In this document: positions 43,365 through 52,912 of the stretch, piece after piece
How positions within the stretch are numbered: position 1 is the first letter of the stretch
Layout of the letters: every line of letters starts with the position of its first letter
NCBI GenBank assembly: GCA_902517745.1
Contig: CABYDS010000007.1
Coordinates: 1 to 57,185, forward strand
Direction of reading: 5' to 3'
DNA length: 57,185 nucleotides
From: an uncultured Pelagibacteraceae bacterium
GTDB lineage: Bacteria; Pseudomonadota; Alphaproteobacteria; Pelagibacterales; Pelagibacteraceae
Notes under the pieces: model-generated
What the model was told of the DNA's origin: nothing
The model's input: the letters and a program-made list of their open reading frames with translations, nothing else
The model's database searches: none
Program-made: the position numbers and the translations under genes

Positions 43365-45991
43365 TATAGACTTTCTAAAGTATAATTTAATTTATTAACA
43401 TCTTTTTCTAAATTAATAAAGTTAGACTTTTCTTGCTCAACAATATCAGTTGGAGCTCTTTCAATAAAACTTTTATTATTTAGCCTTGTATTTATTTTAT
43501 CCATCTCTTTCTCAATTTTATTCTTTTTATTTAATAATGTTTCTTTAATTTTTGACAAATCTACATCTTCATCAAAGTAAATTTTAAATATTTCACCTTT
43601 AATGACCAGGTTTGCTGAAGGTTTTTTAATATCTTCAGTTACAAATTCATTAATTCTGCCAATTTTTTTTAATGTATTAGAGTTATTTTCAATAAATTTC
43701 TTAATTTCGGGATTTATTTTATTCACTAGTATTTTAACAAATGATCCAGGGCTTATTTCTATTTCATTTTTAAAAGACCTTATAGATGAAACAAATTCGA
43801 TTATTTCATTTACTTCATCAGAGTCTTTATCTTTATTGGAACTGGCTTCAGACCAGTTTTTTAACATAAGAAAGTCTTTTCCATCTTTATCTAATTTATT
43901 TTTCAACCATATTTCTTCGGTTAGAAAAGGTATGAATGGGTGTAAAATAACTAGAATTTGAGTAAATATGAAGCTAGCTACATTTCTTGTTTCTTCGATA
44001 TTTTCATTATTTTCTGAATAAAAAACAGTTTTAGATAATTCTAAGTACCAATCACAGAACGAATGCCATACAAATTGATATGCAATTCTTGCAGCCTCAT
44101 CAAATCGATAACTATCTATTGATTTTTTGATCTTTTCATTAGTGTTAGTGAATTCAACAAAAATCCATTTATTAATATTTAGTTTTAAATCATTAGGCGT
44201 TTCTATATTTTCAAATTTACAATCATTTTGAATTAGAAAATTGTTAGCGTTCCATATTTTATTTAAAAAATTTCTATAACCTTTAACTCTATCCTCTGAT
44301 AATTTTACATCTCGTCCAGGAGATGCCATTGACAAAAGTGTAAATCTTAGAGCATCAGCACTATATTTCTCAATTAACTCTAATGGATCAATTACATTGC
44401 CTTTAGACTTTGACATTTTTTGACCTTTTTCATCTCTAACTAAAGCATGAACATAAATATTTTTAAAAGGTTCTTTGTTTTGAAATTCCATTCCAAACAT
44501 AATCATTCTTGCAACCCAAAAGAAAATGATATCAAATCCTGTTACCAATACTGAAGTTGGATAAAATTTTTCTAAATATTCATTTTTTTCTGGCCATCCT
44601 AGAGTTGCAAAAGGCCATAAACCAGATGAAAACCATGTATCAAGAACATCTGGATCTCTAATTAATTCAACATCTTTTTTATAATGTTCTTTAGCTAATT
44701 TATTTGCACCTTCTTCTGTTTCATCTACAAATATTTCTCCATCAGGTCCATACCATGCAGGTATTTGATGACCCCACCAAAGCTGTCTTGAAATACACCA
44801 TGGTTCTATATTATCCATCCATTGAAAATATGTTTTTGTCCAATTAACAGGAAAAAAATTAGTTGTTTTATTATTTACTATTTCTTTTGCTTTTATTGAA
44901 AGTTTCTTAGCATCTGCAAACCATTGCTCTGTTAAATAGGGTTCAATTATAGAATTAGATCTATCGCCATAAGGAACTTTATTTTTAATTTTCTCTTCTT
45001 TAACAAATAAGTTTTTATCAGTTAGTTCTTTTAAAATTCTTTTTCTAGCTTCAAATCTATCAAGCCCAATATAATTATCAGGTGCATTTTCATTAATTTT
45101 TCCATCAGGAGTAAAAACATTTATGACTTCTAAATTATTTCTCTCCCCCACTTCATAATCATTGAAATCATGCGCTGGCGTAATTTTAACAGCTCCAGTA
45201 CCTTGTTCAGGATCTGCATAATCATCTTCTATAATTTTTATTTTTCTATCAACTATTGGAACTATTACATTTTTATTTACTAATGATTTATATCTTTCAT
45301 CTGATGGATTAACTGCAACAGCTGTATCTCCTAACATGGTTTCTGGTCTAGTAGTTGCAATAGTTATAAATTTATCTGTCCCTTCTATTGGATAATTGAT
45401 GTGGTATAATTTTGAATTAACCTCTCTTTGGTCTACTTCTAAATCTGATATTGCTGTTTTTAATACAGTGTCCCAATTTACTAATTTTTTTGATTTATAA
45501 ATTAATCCATTTTTATACATTTCAACAAAAACTTTTAAGACTGATTTTGATAAATTTTCGTCCATGGTGAAGGCATTTCTAGACCAATCACATGAGCATC
45601 CCAATTTTTTTAATTGATTAATTATTATATCCCCATATTGACCTTTCCATTCCCAAACTTTTTCTATGAATTTTTCCCTACCTAAATCATTTTTATCAAT
45701 ACCTTCAGATTTAAGTTTTTTTTCCACTAATGCTTGTGTAGCAATACCAGCATGGTCAGTTCCAGGTTGCCATAAAGTTTCAAAATTATTCATTCGATGG
45801 TAACGAGTTAACAAATCTTGAATAGAATTATTTAATGCATGGCCCATATGAAGACTACCAGTTACATTTGGTGGTGGGATAACTATCGAAAATTGTTTTT
45901 TGTTAGATTTTGGTTTAAATAAATTTTTCTCTTCCCAATAAGAATAAATCTTATTTTCAACATTTTCGTGAATATATTTGTCTGAACTCAT
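43364..45991 (-). CDS. valS: valyl-tRNA synthetase
   Basis: ValS is a class I synthetase with an editing domain. The 875 residues include HMGH within [16 protein letters not shown], the CP1 editing insertion ([17 protein letters not shown]), the KMSKSKGNV loop, the anticodon-binding region and a C-terminal coiled coil (about 800-875, Lys/Glu/Asn-rich). It is the first gene of a four-gene leftward operon; the 115 bp upstream to tRNA-Cys show no obvious regulatory RNA. Confidence 0.97.
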   Translation of the reverse strand: MSSDKYIHENVENKIYSYWEEKNLFKPKSNKKQFSIVIPPPNVTGSLHMGHALNNSIQDLLTRYHRMNNFETLWQPGTDHAGIATQALVEKKLKSEGIDKNDLGREKFIEKVWEWKGQYGDIIINQLKKLGCSCDWSRNAFTMDENLSKSVLKVFVEMYKNGLIYKSKKLVNWDTVLKTAISDLEVDQREVNSKLYHINYPIEGTDKFITIATTRPETMLGDTAVAVNPSDERYKSLVNKNVIVPIVDRKIKIIEDDYADPEQGTGAVKITPAHDFNDYEVGERNNLEVINVFTPDGKINENAPDNYIGLDRFEARKRILKELTDKNLFVKEEKIKNKVPYGDRSNSIIEPYLTEQWFADAKKLSIKAKEIVNNKTTNFFPVNWTKTYFQWMDNIEPWCISRQLWWGHQIPAWYGPDGEIFVDETEEGANKLAKEHYKKDVELIRDPDVLDTWFSSGLWPFATLGWPEKNEYLEKFYPTSVLVTGFDIIFFWVARMIMFGMEFQNKEPFKNIYVHALVRDEKGQKMSKSKGNVIDPLELIEKYSADALRFTLLSMASPGRDVKLSEDRVKGYRNFLNKIWNANNFLIQNDCKFENIETPNDLKLNINKWIFVEFTNTNEKIKKSIDSYRFDEAARIAYQFVWHSFCDWYLELSKTVFYSENNENIEETRNVASFIFTQILVILHPFIPFLTEEIWLKNKLDKDGKDFLMLKNWSEASSNKDKDSDEVNEIIEFVSSIRSFKNEIEISPGSFVKILVNKINPEIKKFIENNSNTLKKIGRINEFVTEDIKKPSANLVIKGEIFKIYFDEDVDLSKIKETLLNKKNKIEKEMDKINTRLNNKSFIERAPTDIVEQEKSNFINLEKDVNKLNYTLESL

Positions 45992-46106
45992 GGATAATTA
46001 TTTTATAAATTAATCATATCAATAAACAACAATGAAATTATCCGTTAAATTTATAGACTAAATTATAAAATTAATTATATATGTGCTCATTGAATATTTA
46101 ATTCAT

Positions 46107-46180
46107 GGCAACGTGGCGGAATGGTTACGCAGAGGATTGCAAATCCTTGTATCCCGGTTCGATTCCGGGCGTTGCCTCCA
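46107..46180 (+). tRNA. tRNA-Cys (GCA), 3' CCA encoded
   Basis: The sequence folds as a cloverleaf: acceptor arms GGCAACG / CGTTGCC, anticodon loop with GCA in GGATTGCAAATCC, and T arm CCCGGTTCGATTCCGGG. The discriminator base U (46177) is the identity element for cysteine, and CCA follows at 46178-46180. It lies between valS (divergent) and tRNA-Asn. Confidence 0.97.
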
Positions 46181-46233
46181 TAATTTATTTTTGTTGAGAT
46201 AATATAAAAAAAAAGTAAGTTGTGATTTTATAT

Positions 46234-46309
46234 TCCTCGGTAGCTCAGTTGGTAGAGCAGTTGACTGTTAATCAATTGGTCGCAGGTTCGAGTCCTGCCC
46301 GAGGAGCCA
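46234..46309 (+). tRNA. tRNA-Asn (GTT), 3' CCA encoded
   Basis: The acceptor arms are TCCTCGG / CCGAGGA with G discriminator and encoded CCA at 46307-46309. The D arm (AGCTCAGTTGGTAGAGC), anticodon loop CTGTTAA with GTT, and T arm (GCAGGTTCGAGTCCTGC) are complete. It is 53 bp downstream of tRNA-Cys and probably shares its transcript. Confidence 0.97.
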
Positions 46310-46321
46310 ATTAAAAATTAA

Positions 46322-46693
46322 TTATCCTGTTTTTGAAATATTTGCCTGGTTTATCTGTATGTTTTTACTAAACTTAATTTTTTGATCTTGAGTAAGTTCA
46401 GAATAAACTTTAACTAAAAAATTATAGTTAACATTCATATGACCCTCTTTAGATCTTTCTAAGTTTATCAAGTATTCTGAAAAATCCTCAAAAAAATAAT
46501 TTATTGGAACTTTAAGATAGTTAGATAGTTGTAGTAATCTAATCGAACTTACGCCATTTGTTCCTTTTTCATATTTTTGAATTTGTTGAAATGTAACATT
46601 TATTGCTTTTGCGACTTTAGTTTGAGTTAAACCTAAAGCCAAGCGTCTAAGTTTTAATTTATTACCTAGATGTTTATTGAAATTTTCTTCCAT
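46322..46693 (-). CDS. Xre-family transcriptional regulator
   Basis: From ATG 46693 the 123-residue protein has an N-terminal helix-turn-helix (about 8-65: LKLRRLALGLTQTKVAKAINVTFQQIQKYEKGTN) and a short helical C-terminus ending DQKIKFSKNIQINQ. The FQQIQKYEKGTN version is common in alphaproteobacterial Xre regulators. A TTG one codon upstream is possible but less likely. It lies downstream of aapP on the same strand with 144 bp between, which contains a possible promoter. Its targets are unknown. Confidence 0.85.
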   Translation of the reverse strand: MEENFNKHLGNKLKLRRLALGLTQTKVAKAINVTFQQIQKYEKGTNGVSSIRLLQLSNYLKVPINYFFEDFSEYLINLERSKEGHMNVNYNFLVKVYSELTQDQKIKFSKNIQINQANISKTG

Positions 46694-46779
46694 CAAAGAC
46701 CCCTCTTTAATTAAAATAATAAGTTGAGTTAATAGAAATCAAAAAGTTATTTCAAGTAAAATAATTTTAAAAAGAATAA

Positions 46780-46808
46780 TAATTTTGAAGATTTTATAAA
46801 CTTGTCAA
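46780..46808 (-). promoter_or_regulatory. possible promoter of the Xre regulator gene
   Basis: On the minus strand TTGACA (plus 46803-46808) is a perfect -35 element; AT-rich matches to a -10 such as AAATTA lie 17 bp downstream. It would allow the regulator to be transcribed apart from aapJQMP. The -10 is weak, so this is tentative. Confidence 0.35.
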
Positions 46809-46837
46809 GCGACTTTTTAGCAATATAGTTATAATTT

Positions 46838-47572
46838 TTATAATATTTGGCTCAAAAAAAGCTTTGTTCTATCGCTTTTTGGATTAGCAAAAAACTCTTT
46901 TGTTTCTGCCTGTTCTACAATCATACCTTCATCCATAAAAATAACTTCATCTGCAACTTCTTTTGCAAATCCCATTTCATGTGTTACAACAATCATGGTC
47001 ATACCAGCCTTAGCTAAATTAACCATTGCATCTAAAACTTCTTTAATCATTTCTGGATCTAACGCTGAAGTAGGCTCATCAAAAAGCATTATTTTTGGCT
47101 CCATACATAATGCTCTAGCTATTGCACATCTTTGTTGTTGACCTCCAGAAAGTTGGCCTGGATATTTGTATGCTTGATCGGCAATTTGAACTTTTTCTAA
47201 ATGTTTTAAAGCTAACGCTTCAGCATCTTTTTTAGGCATTTTTTTTACCCATATAGGAGCAAGAGTGCAATTATCTAATATCGATAAATGAGGAAATAAA
47301 TTAAATTGTTGAAATACCATTCCAACTTCAGCTCTTATTTGTTCTATATTTTTTGTCTCTTCAGTTAATTCAGTGCCATCAACGACAATTGATCCTTCTT
47401 GATGTTCTTCAAGTCTATTAATACATCTAATTAATGTCGATTTACCTGAGCCTGATGGACCGCAGACAACAATTTTTTTATTCTTTTCTACGTCTAAATT
47501 AATGTTTTTTAAGACTTGGAAATCTCCAAACCATTTATTCATTTCTTTTATCTGAATTATTTTATCTGACAT
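46838..47572 (-). CDS. aapP: general L-amino acid ABC transporter ATP-binding protein
   Basis: AapP energises broad-specificity amino-acid uptake. The 244 residues show Walker A ([19 protein letters not shown], about 37-55), the [12 protein letters not shown]-loop of polar amino-acid transporters, signature [15 protein letters not shown] and Walker [14 protein letters not shown]. It overlaps the aapM stop by one base. Confidence 0.94.
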   Translation of the reverse strand: MSDKIIQIKEMNKWFGDFQVLKNINLDVEKNKKIVVCGPSGSGKSTLIRCINRLEEHQEGSIVVDGTELTEETKNIEQIRAEVGMVFQQFNLFPHLSILDNCTLAPIWVKKMPKKDAEALALKHLEKVQIADQAYKYPGQLSGGQQQRCAIARALCMEPKIMLFDEPTSALDPEMIKEVLDAMVNLAKAGMTMIVVTHEMGFAKEVADEVIFMDEGMIVEQAETKEFFANPKSDRTKLFLSQIL

Positions 47573-49014
47573 TATCTCTCAGTTTTATATTTTTGCTCTA
47601 AATTATAACTATATTTACTCATTGCATAGCAAATAATAAAAAATACTATTGAAGCAAATACGTATCCTTCCATAGCAAAACCTAACCATTCGGGATTTGT
47701 TTTTGCTAAATTAAGCATTCCCACGATTTCCAAAAGACCTACAACAAATATTAAAGGTGTATCTTTTACAAGCGCTAAAAATGTATTTGCTATACCTGGT
47801 ATAACTAATTTAAGAGCTTGCGGTAAAATAACAAATATATGCATTTTCCAGTAACCCATTCCTAAGGATTTTGCAGCATCATATTGCCCTCTAGGTAAAG
47901 CCTGTAGACCGCCTCGTATTACCTCTGCTACATAAGCAGCTTCAAACAAAGATATAGCAATTATAACTCTTACTAGTTTATCAATAAACATGTCCTCTGG
48001 TAGAAACATTGGAAACATAACTGAAGACATAAATAAAACTGTTATTAAAGGAACACCTCTCCAAAATTCTATAAATCCTATAGAAATATATTTAATTATT
48101 GGTAGATCAGATCTTCTCCCTAAAGATAGAAATAATCCGACTGGAAAACAGAATATTAAACAGAAAAATGAAACTATAAAAGTTAGTGATAATCCACCCC
48201 AAGCGCCAGTTTCAACCCATTCAAAAGCTTGTATCTTTCCTAATTCAATTAGTTCTTCATAAAAAAATGCATACTTTAATAATATATAAATAGTAATTGG
48301 TACTATAATAAAATAATACATTTTAAATTTTGATGGAATAAAAAAACCTATTACAATTGAGATCACGGCAGCGATAATTCCATATGAAAAATCAAAAAAT
48401 ATTGGACCACCTGAAATAAAAAAGAATATAAATAAAAATGCAATAATTGGATAAACAACAACATAATACAATGTTAGATATTTTTTGAATTTTTCTGATG
48501 CAAAAAATCCTACTCCACCAAGAAATGTAAGAGCAATAAATGATAAATTTATTCTCCACTGTTCTGCATTTGGATACATGCCATACATAAATCTATTAAA
48601 CCAAGTTTTTATGTAAGCCCAACATGCTCCAGAACCTGAACAAGCGTCTTTTGAATCACCAGTAAAGTTTGCATCAATTATGAACCAACTTAAAAGTGGC
48701 GGAAGTGATTTTATAACTGCAAAAATAATTAATAAGGATAAAAGAGCGTTAAATTTATTTGTATTTATATTTTTGTTAATAGTGTCTAAAAATTTTATAC
48801 CTGAATATTCAATTCTAATTAAATGCAAACCAATAAAACCTATTATTAATGGCAAAAAGAAACTTATTGTTCCTGGTAGAAAGCTAGTCAAATCTAAACT
48901 GAAAAAAGAGTTCAAGAATACAATTAAAATACTAAGAGAAAATAAACCAATACCTGAATACAAATATGTGTATAGATTATTTTTGTTTGGTGATAAAAAA
49001 TTTAATTTATTCAT
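47572..49014 (-). CDS. aapM: general L-amino acid ABC transporter permease AapM
   Basis: AapM is a membrane subunit of the amino-acid importer. At 480 residues it is about 100 longer than typical AapM: additional hydrophobic segments fill residues about 15-260, after which the normal HisM-type core begins ([38 protein letters not shown]) with the EAA loop [32 protein letters not shown] pair of cysteines lies in the first large external loop. It overlaps aapQ and aapP by one base each. Confidence 0.9.
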   Translation of the reverse strand: MNKLNFLSPNKNNLYTYLYSGIGLFSLSILIVFLNSFFSLDLTSFLPGTISFFLPLIIGFIGLHLIRIEYSGIKFLDTINKNINTNKFNALLSLLIIFAVIKSLPPLLSWFIIDANFTGDSKDACSGSGACWAYIKTWFNRFMYGMYPNAEQWRINLSFIALTFLGGVGFFASEKFKKYLTLYYVVVYPIIAFLFIFFFISGGPIFFDFSYGIIAAVISIVIGFFIPSKFKMYYFIIVPITIYILLKYAFFYEELIELGKIQAFEWVETGAWGGLSLTFIVSFFCLIFCFPVGLFLSLGRRSDLPIIKYISIGFIEFWRGVPLITVLFMSSVMFPMFLPEDMFIDKLVRVIIAISLFEAAYVAEVIRGGLQALPRGQYDAAKSLGMGYWKMHIFVILPQALKLVIPGIANTFLALVKDTPLIFVVGLLEIVGMLNLAKTNPEWLGFAMEGYVFASIVFFIICYAMSKYSYNLEQKYKTER

Positions 49015-50159
49015 TATTTTTCTTTAATAGCTATTTTTTTATTATACCAATTCATAAAAATTGAAATTGTTATACTCAAAGTTAAATAAGTTAACATTGT
49101 AATTGAAACAATCTCTATTGCTCTTCCTGTTTGCATTAAAGCAGTTCCTGCAAAAACAAGTACTAGATCTGGATATGCAATAGCAGCTGCAAGTGATGAA
49201 TTTTTTGTTAAATTTAAATATTGATTAGTAGTTGGAGGAATTATAATCCTCAATGCCTGAGGCATAACTACTAATTTAAGAACTTGATTAGGAGTTAAAC
49301 CAATTGAAGCTGCAGCTTCTTTCTGTCCTTTGCTTACTCCTTGAACTCCAGCCCTTACACATTCAGCTATAAAAGTAGCTGTATACAAAGATAAAGCTAA
49401 TGCTAATGAGATTAATTCAGGTGGTAATTTAAGTCCTCCTTTATAAGTAAATGATGTTTTTGATAACTGTTCAATAACAGGTATTTCAATTGATGCATCA
49501 ACCCCGCCTAATAAAAAACTTAATAATGGCAAAATAATTAAAAAACCAATTGATATTAATAAAACGGGAGTTTGAGTACCTTCATTTTCTTGCTTTTTTT
49601 TAGCATATGCTCTTACAAAAATTATTGCAATTATTGCTGCAATTACTGAATAAATAAAAATATCTAGATTATTCCAAATAAAAGCTGGAATAAAAAAACC
49701 TTTTATAGTTAAGAAGAAAACTCCAAACATTGGTTCTGCTTTTTCTGGTAAAGGTAATGCTCTTAAAGCAGCAAAATACCAAAAAAAAATCTGTAATAGC
49801 AAAGGAATATTTCTAAAAAATTCCACATATATAGCTGCAGTTCGTTCAATAAGATAATTGCTTGATAATCTGGCTATACCAACTACAACACCAATTATAG
49901 TTGCAAATATAATTCCAATAACCGAAACTAAAATAGTATTTAATAATCCAACTAGATAAGCTCTAAAATAAGAATGTGATCCGTCATATTCTATAAGAGA
50001 AAACTGCACATCAAATGAAGACTCTTGAGATAAAAATCCATAACCAAATGTGATACCCCTATTTTCCATATTAACTTGAGCGTTATATGAAAAGAAACCA
50101 AACACTAGAATAACAACTACTAATGTAATTAACTGGGGTAATATTTTCTTAAAATTCAC
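49014..50159 (-). CDS. aapQ: general L-amino acid ABC transporter permease AapQ
   Basis: AapQ is the partner permease. The 381 residues have the N-terminal NMENRGITFGYGFLSQESSFDVQFSL segment characteristic of AapQ, a long central helical insertion, and the core with AECVRAGVQGVSKGQKEAAASIGL (EAA loop). It is separated from aapJ by an intrinsic terminator-like hairpin, and joined to aapM by a one-base overlap. Confidence 0.93.
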   Translation of the reverse strand: MNFKKILPQLITLVVVILVFGFFSYNAQVNMENRGITFGYGFLSQESSFDVQFSLIEYDGSHSYFRAYLVGLLNTILVSVIGIIFATIIGVVVGIARLSSNYLIERTAAIYVEFFRNIPLLLQIFFWYFAALRALPLPEKAEPMFGVFFLTIKGFFIPAFIWNNLDIFIYSVIAAIIAIIFVRAYAKKKQENEGTQTPVLLISIGFLIILPLLSFLLGGVDASIEIPVIEQLSKTSFTYKGGLKLPPELISLALALSLYTATFIAECVRAGVQGVSKGQKEAAASIGLTPNQVLKLVVMPQALRIIIPPTTNQYLNLTKNSSLAAAIAYPDLVLVFAGTALMQTGRAIEIVSITMLTYLTLSITISIFMNWYNKKIAIKEK

Positions 50160-50175
50160 TATAAATATGACTTAT

Positions 50176-50203
50176 AAAAAAAAGGGCTAGAAAAATCTAG
50201 CCC
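50176..50203 (-). terminator. intrinsic terminator/attenuator between aapJ and aapQ
   Basis: GGGCTAGA and TCTAGCCC form an 8-bp stem with a 4-base loop (arms 50184-50191 and 50196-50203), extended by AAAG/CTTT-type pairs, and are followed on the minus strand by eight Ts. It lies 24 bp past the aapJ stop. Leaky termination would favour binding-protein mRNA over permease mRNA. Confidence 0.85.
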
Positions 50204-50227
50204 TCTTTATATTCTTTTTAAAAAGAA

Positions 50228-51268
50228 TTATCTTGCTGGTGGTACGTAAAGTATTCCACCTTTTGTCCATAACTCGTTTGGACCTCTATCAGGTAGAATT
50301 CCGGTATCAGCTATATTTCTTTTATAGCTTTCACCGTAGTTACCAACTTGCTTGATTATTCTTAAACTCCACTCATTATCTAAACCTAGAGCAGCTCCTA
50401 ATTCACCTTCAGCACCAACTAATCTTTTTACAGCTGGATTATCTGAAGTTTTCATAGAATCAGCATTTGCCGACGTTACGCCATACTCTTCAGCTTCGAT
50501 CATAGTGTTTAGTGACCATCTCACGATATCTTCCCAAACAGAATCACCTTGTCTAACAACTGGGCCTAATGGCTCTTTTGAAATTGTTTCTGGTAATACC
50601 ATGTGGTCATCTGGGTTACTCAATTTAATTCTTTGAGCAGCTAAACCAGATTTATCAGTAGTATATGTATCACATCTACCAGCATCGTATGCAGCTACAA
50701 CTTCGTCAGCTTTCTCAAAAGTGACTGGCTCATATTTAATTCCTTTAGAGTTAAAGAAATCTCTCATATTAAGCTCTGTTGTAGTTCCAAGGTTAGTACA
50801 TGCAGAAACACCAGCTTTAAAATCATTAACTGATGAAATTCCTGAATTTTTTCTAACCATAAAACCTTGACCATCATAGAAGTTTACTCCTACGAAAGTA
50901 AGACCGATATCCGCATCCCTTGAAAGAGTCCAAGTAGTATTTCTTGATAGAATATCTATCTCATTAGATGTTAATGCAGTGAATCTTTCTTTAGCACTTA
51001 GTGGAGTAAATTTAACTTTACTTGCATCACCTAGTACTGCAGCAGCTACTGCTCTACATACATCAACGTCAACCCCAGTCCAGTTTCCAGCAGCATCAGC
51101 ATTAGAAAATCCTGGCAGACCTTGTGAAACACCACATCTCACAAAACCTTTTTTCTGAGTGTTTTTAAGAGTTTTTGACTTTTTTGCAGCCATAGTTTCT
51201 GTTGTAAAAGTGAATAGAACAGCAAACATAGCAACAACTGAAGTCAATCGTTTTACTAATTTAAACAT
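50228..51268 (-). CDS. aapJ: general L-amino acid ABC transporter substrate-binding protein
   Basis: AapJ binds amino acids in the periplasm. The 346-residue precursor has a signal peptide (about 1-28, ending TMAA) and the family motifs GFVRCGVSQGLPGFSNADAAGNWTGVDVDVCRAVAAAVLGD, SCTNLGTTTELN-like (ACTNLGTTTE) and GRCDTYTTDKSGL. An AGAGGA ribosome site precedes the start. Two inverted repeats lie directly upstream and an attenuator downstream, fitting high and regulated expression. Confidence 0.95.
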   Translation of the reverse strand: MFKLVKRLTSVVAMFAVLFTFTTETMAAKKSKTLKNTQKKGFVRCGVSQGLPGFSNADAAGNWTGVDVDVCRAVAAAVLGDASKVKFTPLSAKERFTALTSNEIDILSRNTTWTLSRDADIGLTFVGVNFYDGQGFMVRKNSGISSVNDFKAGVSACTNLGTTTELNMRDFFNSKGIKYEPVTFEKADEVVAAYDAGRCDTYTTDKSGLAAQRIKLSNPDDHMVLPETISKEPLGPVVRQGDSVWEDIVRWSLNTMIEAEEYGVTSANADSMKTSDNPAVKRLVGAEGELGAALGLDNEWSLRIIKQVGNYGESYKRNIADTGILPDRGPNELWTKGGILYVPPAR

Positions 51269-51288
51269 TATATATTCCTCTTGTTTAT

Positions 51289-51306
51289 TTATTTGTTAAC
51301 AAATAA
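51289..51306. promoter_or_regulatory. 18-bp perfect palindrome upstream of aapJ
   Basis: TTATTTGTTAACAAATAA is a perfect 18-bp palindrome centred on GTTAAC, 20 bp upstream of the aapJ ATG. Its position fits an operator or a leader hairpin. The bound regulator is unknown; NtrX and the Xre protein encoded nearby are candidates only by proximity. Confidence 0.5.
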
Positions 51307-51326
51307 TTCAAATTAATTTTTGAATT
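51305..51326. repeat. second inverted repeat upstream of aapJ
   Basis: AATTCAAA and TTTGAATT form an 8-bp inverted repeat around a 6-base centre, partly overlapping the 18-bp palindrome at its edge. It could be a second operator half or part of a leader RNA structure. Confidence 0.35.
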
Positions 51327-51399
51327 TACCAAGTAAAGCAGAAACAAAGAAACGCATCAATATTAAATATATCGCAAAATTTATGCCTTATTTGGATAT

Positions 51400-51476
51400 T
51401 GGCGCGCTCTGAAGGATTCGAACCTTCGACCTACGGTTTAGAAAACCGTTGCTCTATCCAGCTGAGCTAAGAGCGC
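51400..51476 (-). tRNA. tRNA-Arg (TCT), 3' CCA encoded
   Basis: Read on the minus strand, acceptor arms GCGCTCT / AGAGCGC, D arm AGCTCAGCTGGATAGAGC, anticodon loop TTCTAAA with TCT, and T arm GAAGGTTCGAATCCTTC complete a cloverleaf, with G discriminator and CCA at the 3' end (51402-51400). It reads the AGA/AGG arginine codons, which are the common arginine codons in AT-rich genomes. It lies between trkH and aapJ in the same direction. Confidence 0.97.
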
Positions 51477-51499
51477 ATCAATTGCTTTATAATACTAAA

Positions 51500-52909
51500 T
51501 TAATTTTTGAAAAGAAATTTTTTTAATAAAATTATTACTGATAATAGTTCAATTCTACCTATTATCATAAAAATAATTAAAGAAATTTTACTATAAAGAT
51601 TAAAATTATAAAAATTAAGATCACTTAAATTATACATTTCGGAATTAACAGTGTTCATAATAGTCAAAATACCTAACTTAAATGAAGTTTCAAAGTCTAA
51701 ATTAGAAATCGTCAATAATATAGATATAGCAAAAAGAGAAATTATAAAAATTATAATTACTAAAAAATATTTTTTAATATCGCTTATATCTGCGCTTATT
51801 TTATTTAAAGATAATTTATTAGAATAAATTTGATTAGGTTTAGAATGAGATAATAGGTTATTAAGAGAAAATTTAAATAGTGTTATTACTTTTATGACTC
51901 TTAAACCAGAACTAGTAGAGAAAAATGATCCTCCCAAAATCACAAGTAAAAGAAATAAAAAAACAAGATTTTTAGGAATATTATCGAACGAGATTCCTAT
52001 ATTAGATACACTGCTACATATAGAGACTAATACTTTTAAAAAATTATTATCATAATTAAAAAATATAAATGATAAAGAAATTACAATTAGAAGGTAAATC
52101 ATTATATTAATATCTTCACTCAAATAATTAATATTTTTTTTTTTAAAAAAAATTAAATTAAATAAAAAAAAAAGACTAAAAAATGAAAATAGCATAGATA
52201 AAGACAAAATAATTTTACTTATATCTGTGGCAAAAGTTATATCAAAATTATCATTTGGCAAAAAACCTCCGGATGATATTATTGTAAGTGAGTAGTTATA
52301 AGCATCATACGATCTTATATTAACCAATTTTAACAATATAAATATAAGAACAGTCATAGATAAATATATTGTTATTATTTTAAATACCTGTCTGAATATC
52401 TCAGATGAATTTAAAGAAATGTAATTAGTTAAAGATCTTTTTAGATTTTCATCAAAAAGATCGATAAGTAATAATATTGAAAATAAAAAATATAATCCAC
52501 CTATCCATTGAGAGCTTGATCTCCATAAAATCAAAGTTTGATCTAATTGCTCCAAATCATTAAAGATCGTAAAACCAGTAGAAGTAAAGCCAGAGATAGC
52601 CTCAAAATAACAGTTAATTATACCAATATCTTTCAAGTTTAAATAATAAGGCATTGATATCACTACGGGTAAAATTAAATACCCTATTAAAACTATTAAA
52701 ATTCTTTCATATAAATTAATTTTTTCATACTTATATTTTCTGAATAGAATTAGAAATAAACCAATTATAAAAGTTACTATAAATGTTAATATATAGTTAC
52801 TAAGATAGTTTAATAGATCAAAATAATAAGAGTAAATTATATTAAAAAAAGAAAAAAAACTTATAACTAAAAAAAAAATACCAAAGTATTTTAGACCAAA
52901 TATATTCAT
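51500..52909 (-). CDS. trkH: Trk potassium uptake protein TrkH
   Basis: TrkH is the potassium-conducting membrane subunit. The 469-residue protein has about ten membrane helices; selectivity-filter-like segments are visible as GFTSTGFTIF and SGGFLPND, GSSVSNIGISF-type and NTVNSEMYNL. It follows trkA by 3 bp. The C-terminal part is shorter and more divergent than enteric TrkH. Confidence 0.88.
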   Translation of the reverse strand: MNIFGLKYFGIFFLVISFFSFFNIIYSYYFDLLNYLSNYILTFIVTFIIGLFLILFRKYKYEKINLYERILIVLIGYLILPVVISMPYYLNLKDIGIINCYFEAISGFTSTGFTIFNDLEQLDQTLILWRSSSQWIGGLYFLFSILLLIDLFDENLKRSLTNYISLNSSEIFRQVFKIITIYLSMTVLIFILLKLVNIRSYDAYNYSLTIISSGGFLPNDNFDITFATDISKIILSLSMLFSFFSLFFLFNLIFFKKKNINYLSEDINIMIYLLIVISLSFIFFNYDNNFLKVLVSICSSVSNIGISFDNIPKNLVFLFLLLVILGGSFFSTSSGLRVIKVITLFKFSLNNLLSHSKPNQIYSNKLSLNKISADISDIKKYFLVIIIFIISLFAISILLTISNLDFETSFKLGILTIMNTVNSEMYNLSDLNFYNFNLYSKISLIIFMIIGRIELLSVIILLKKFLFKN

Positions 52910-52912
52910 TTA

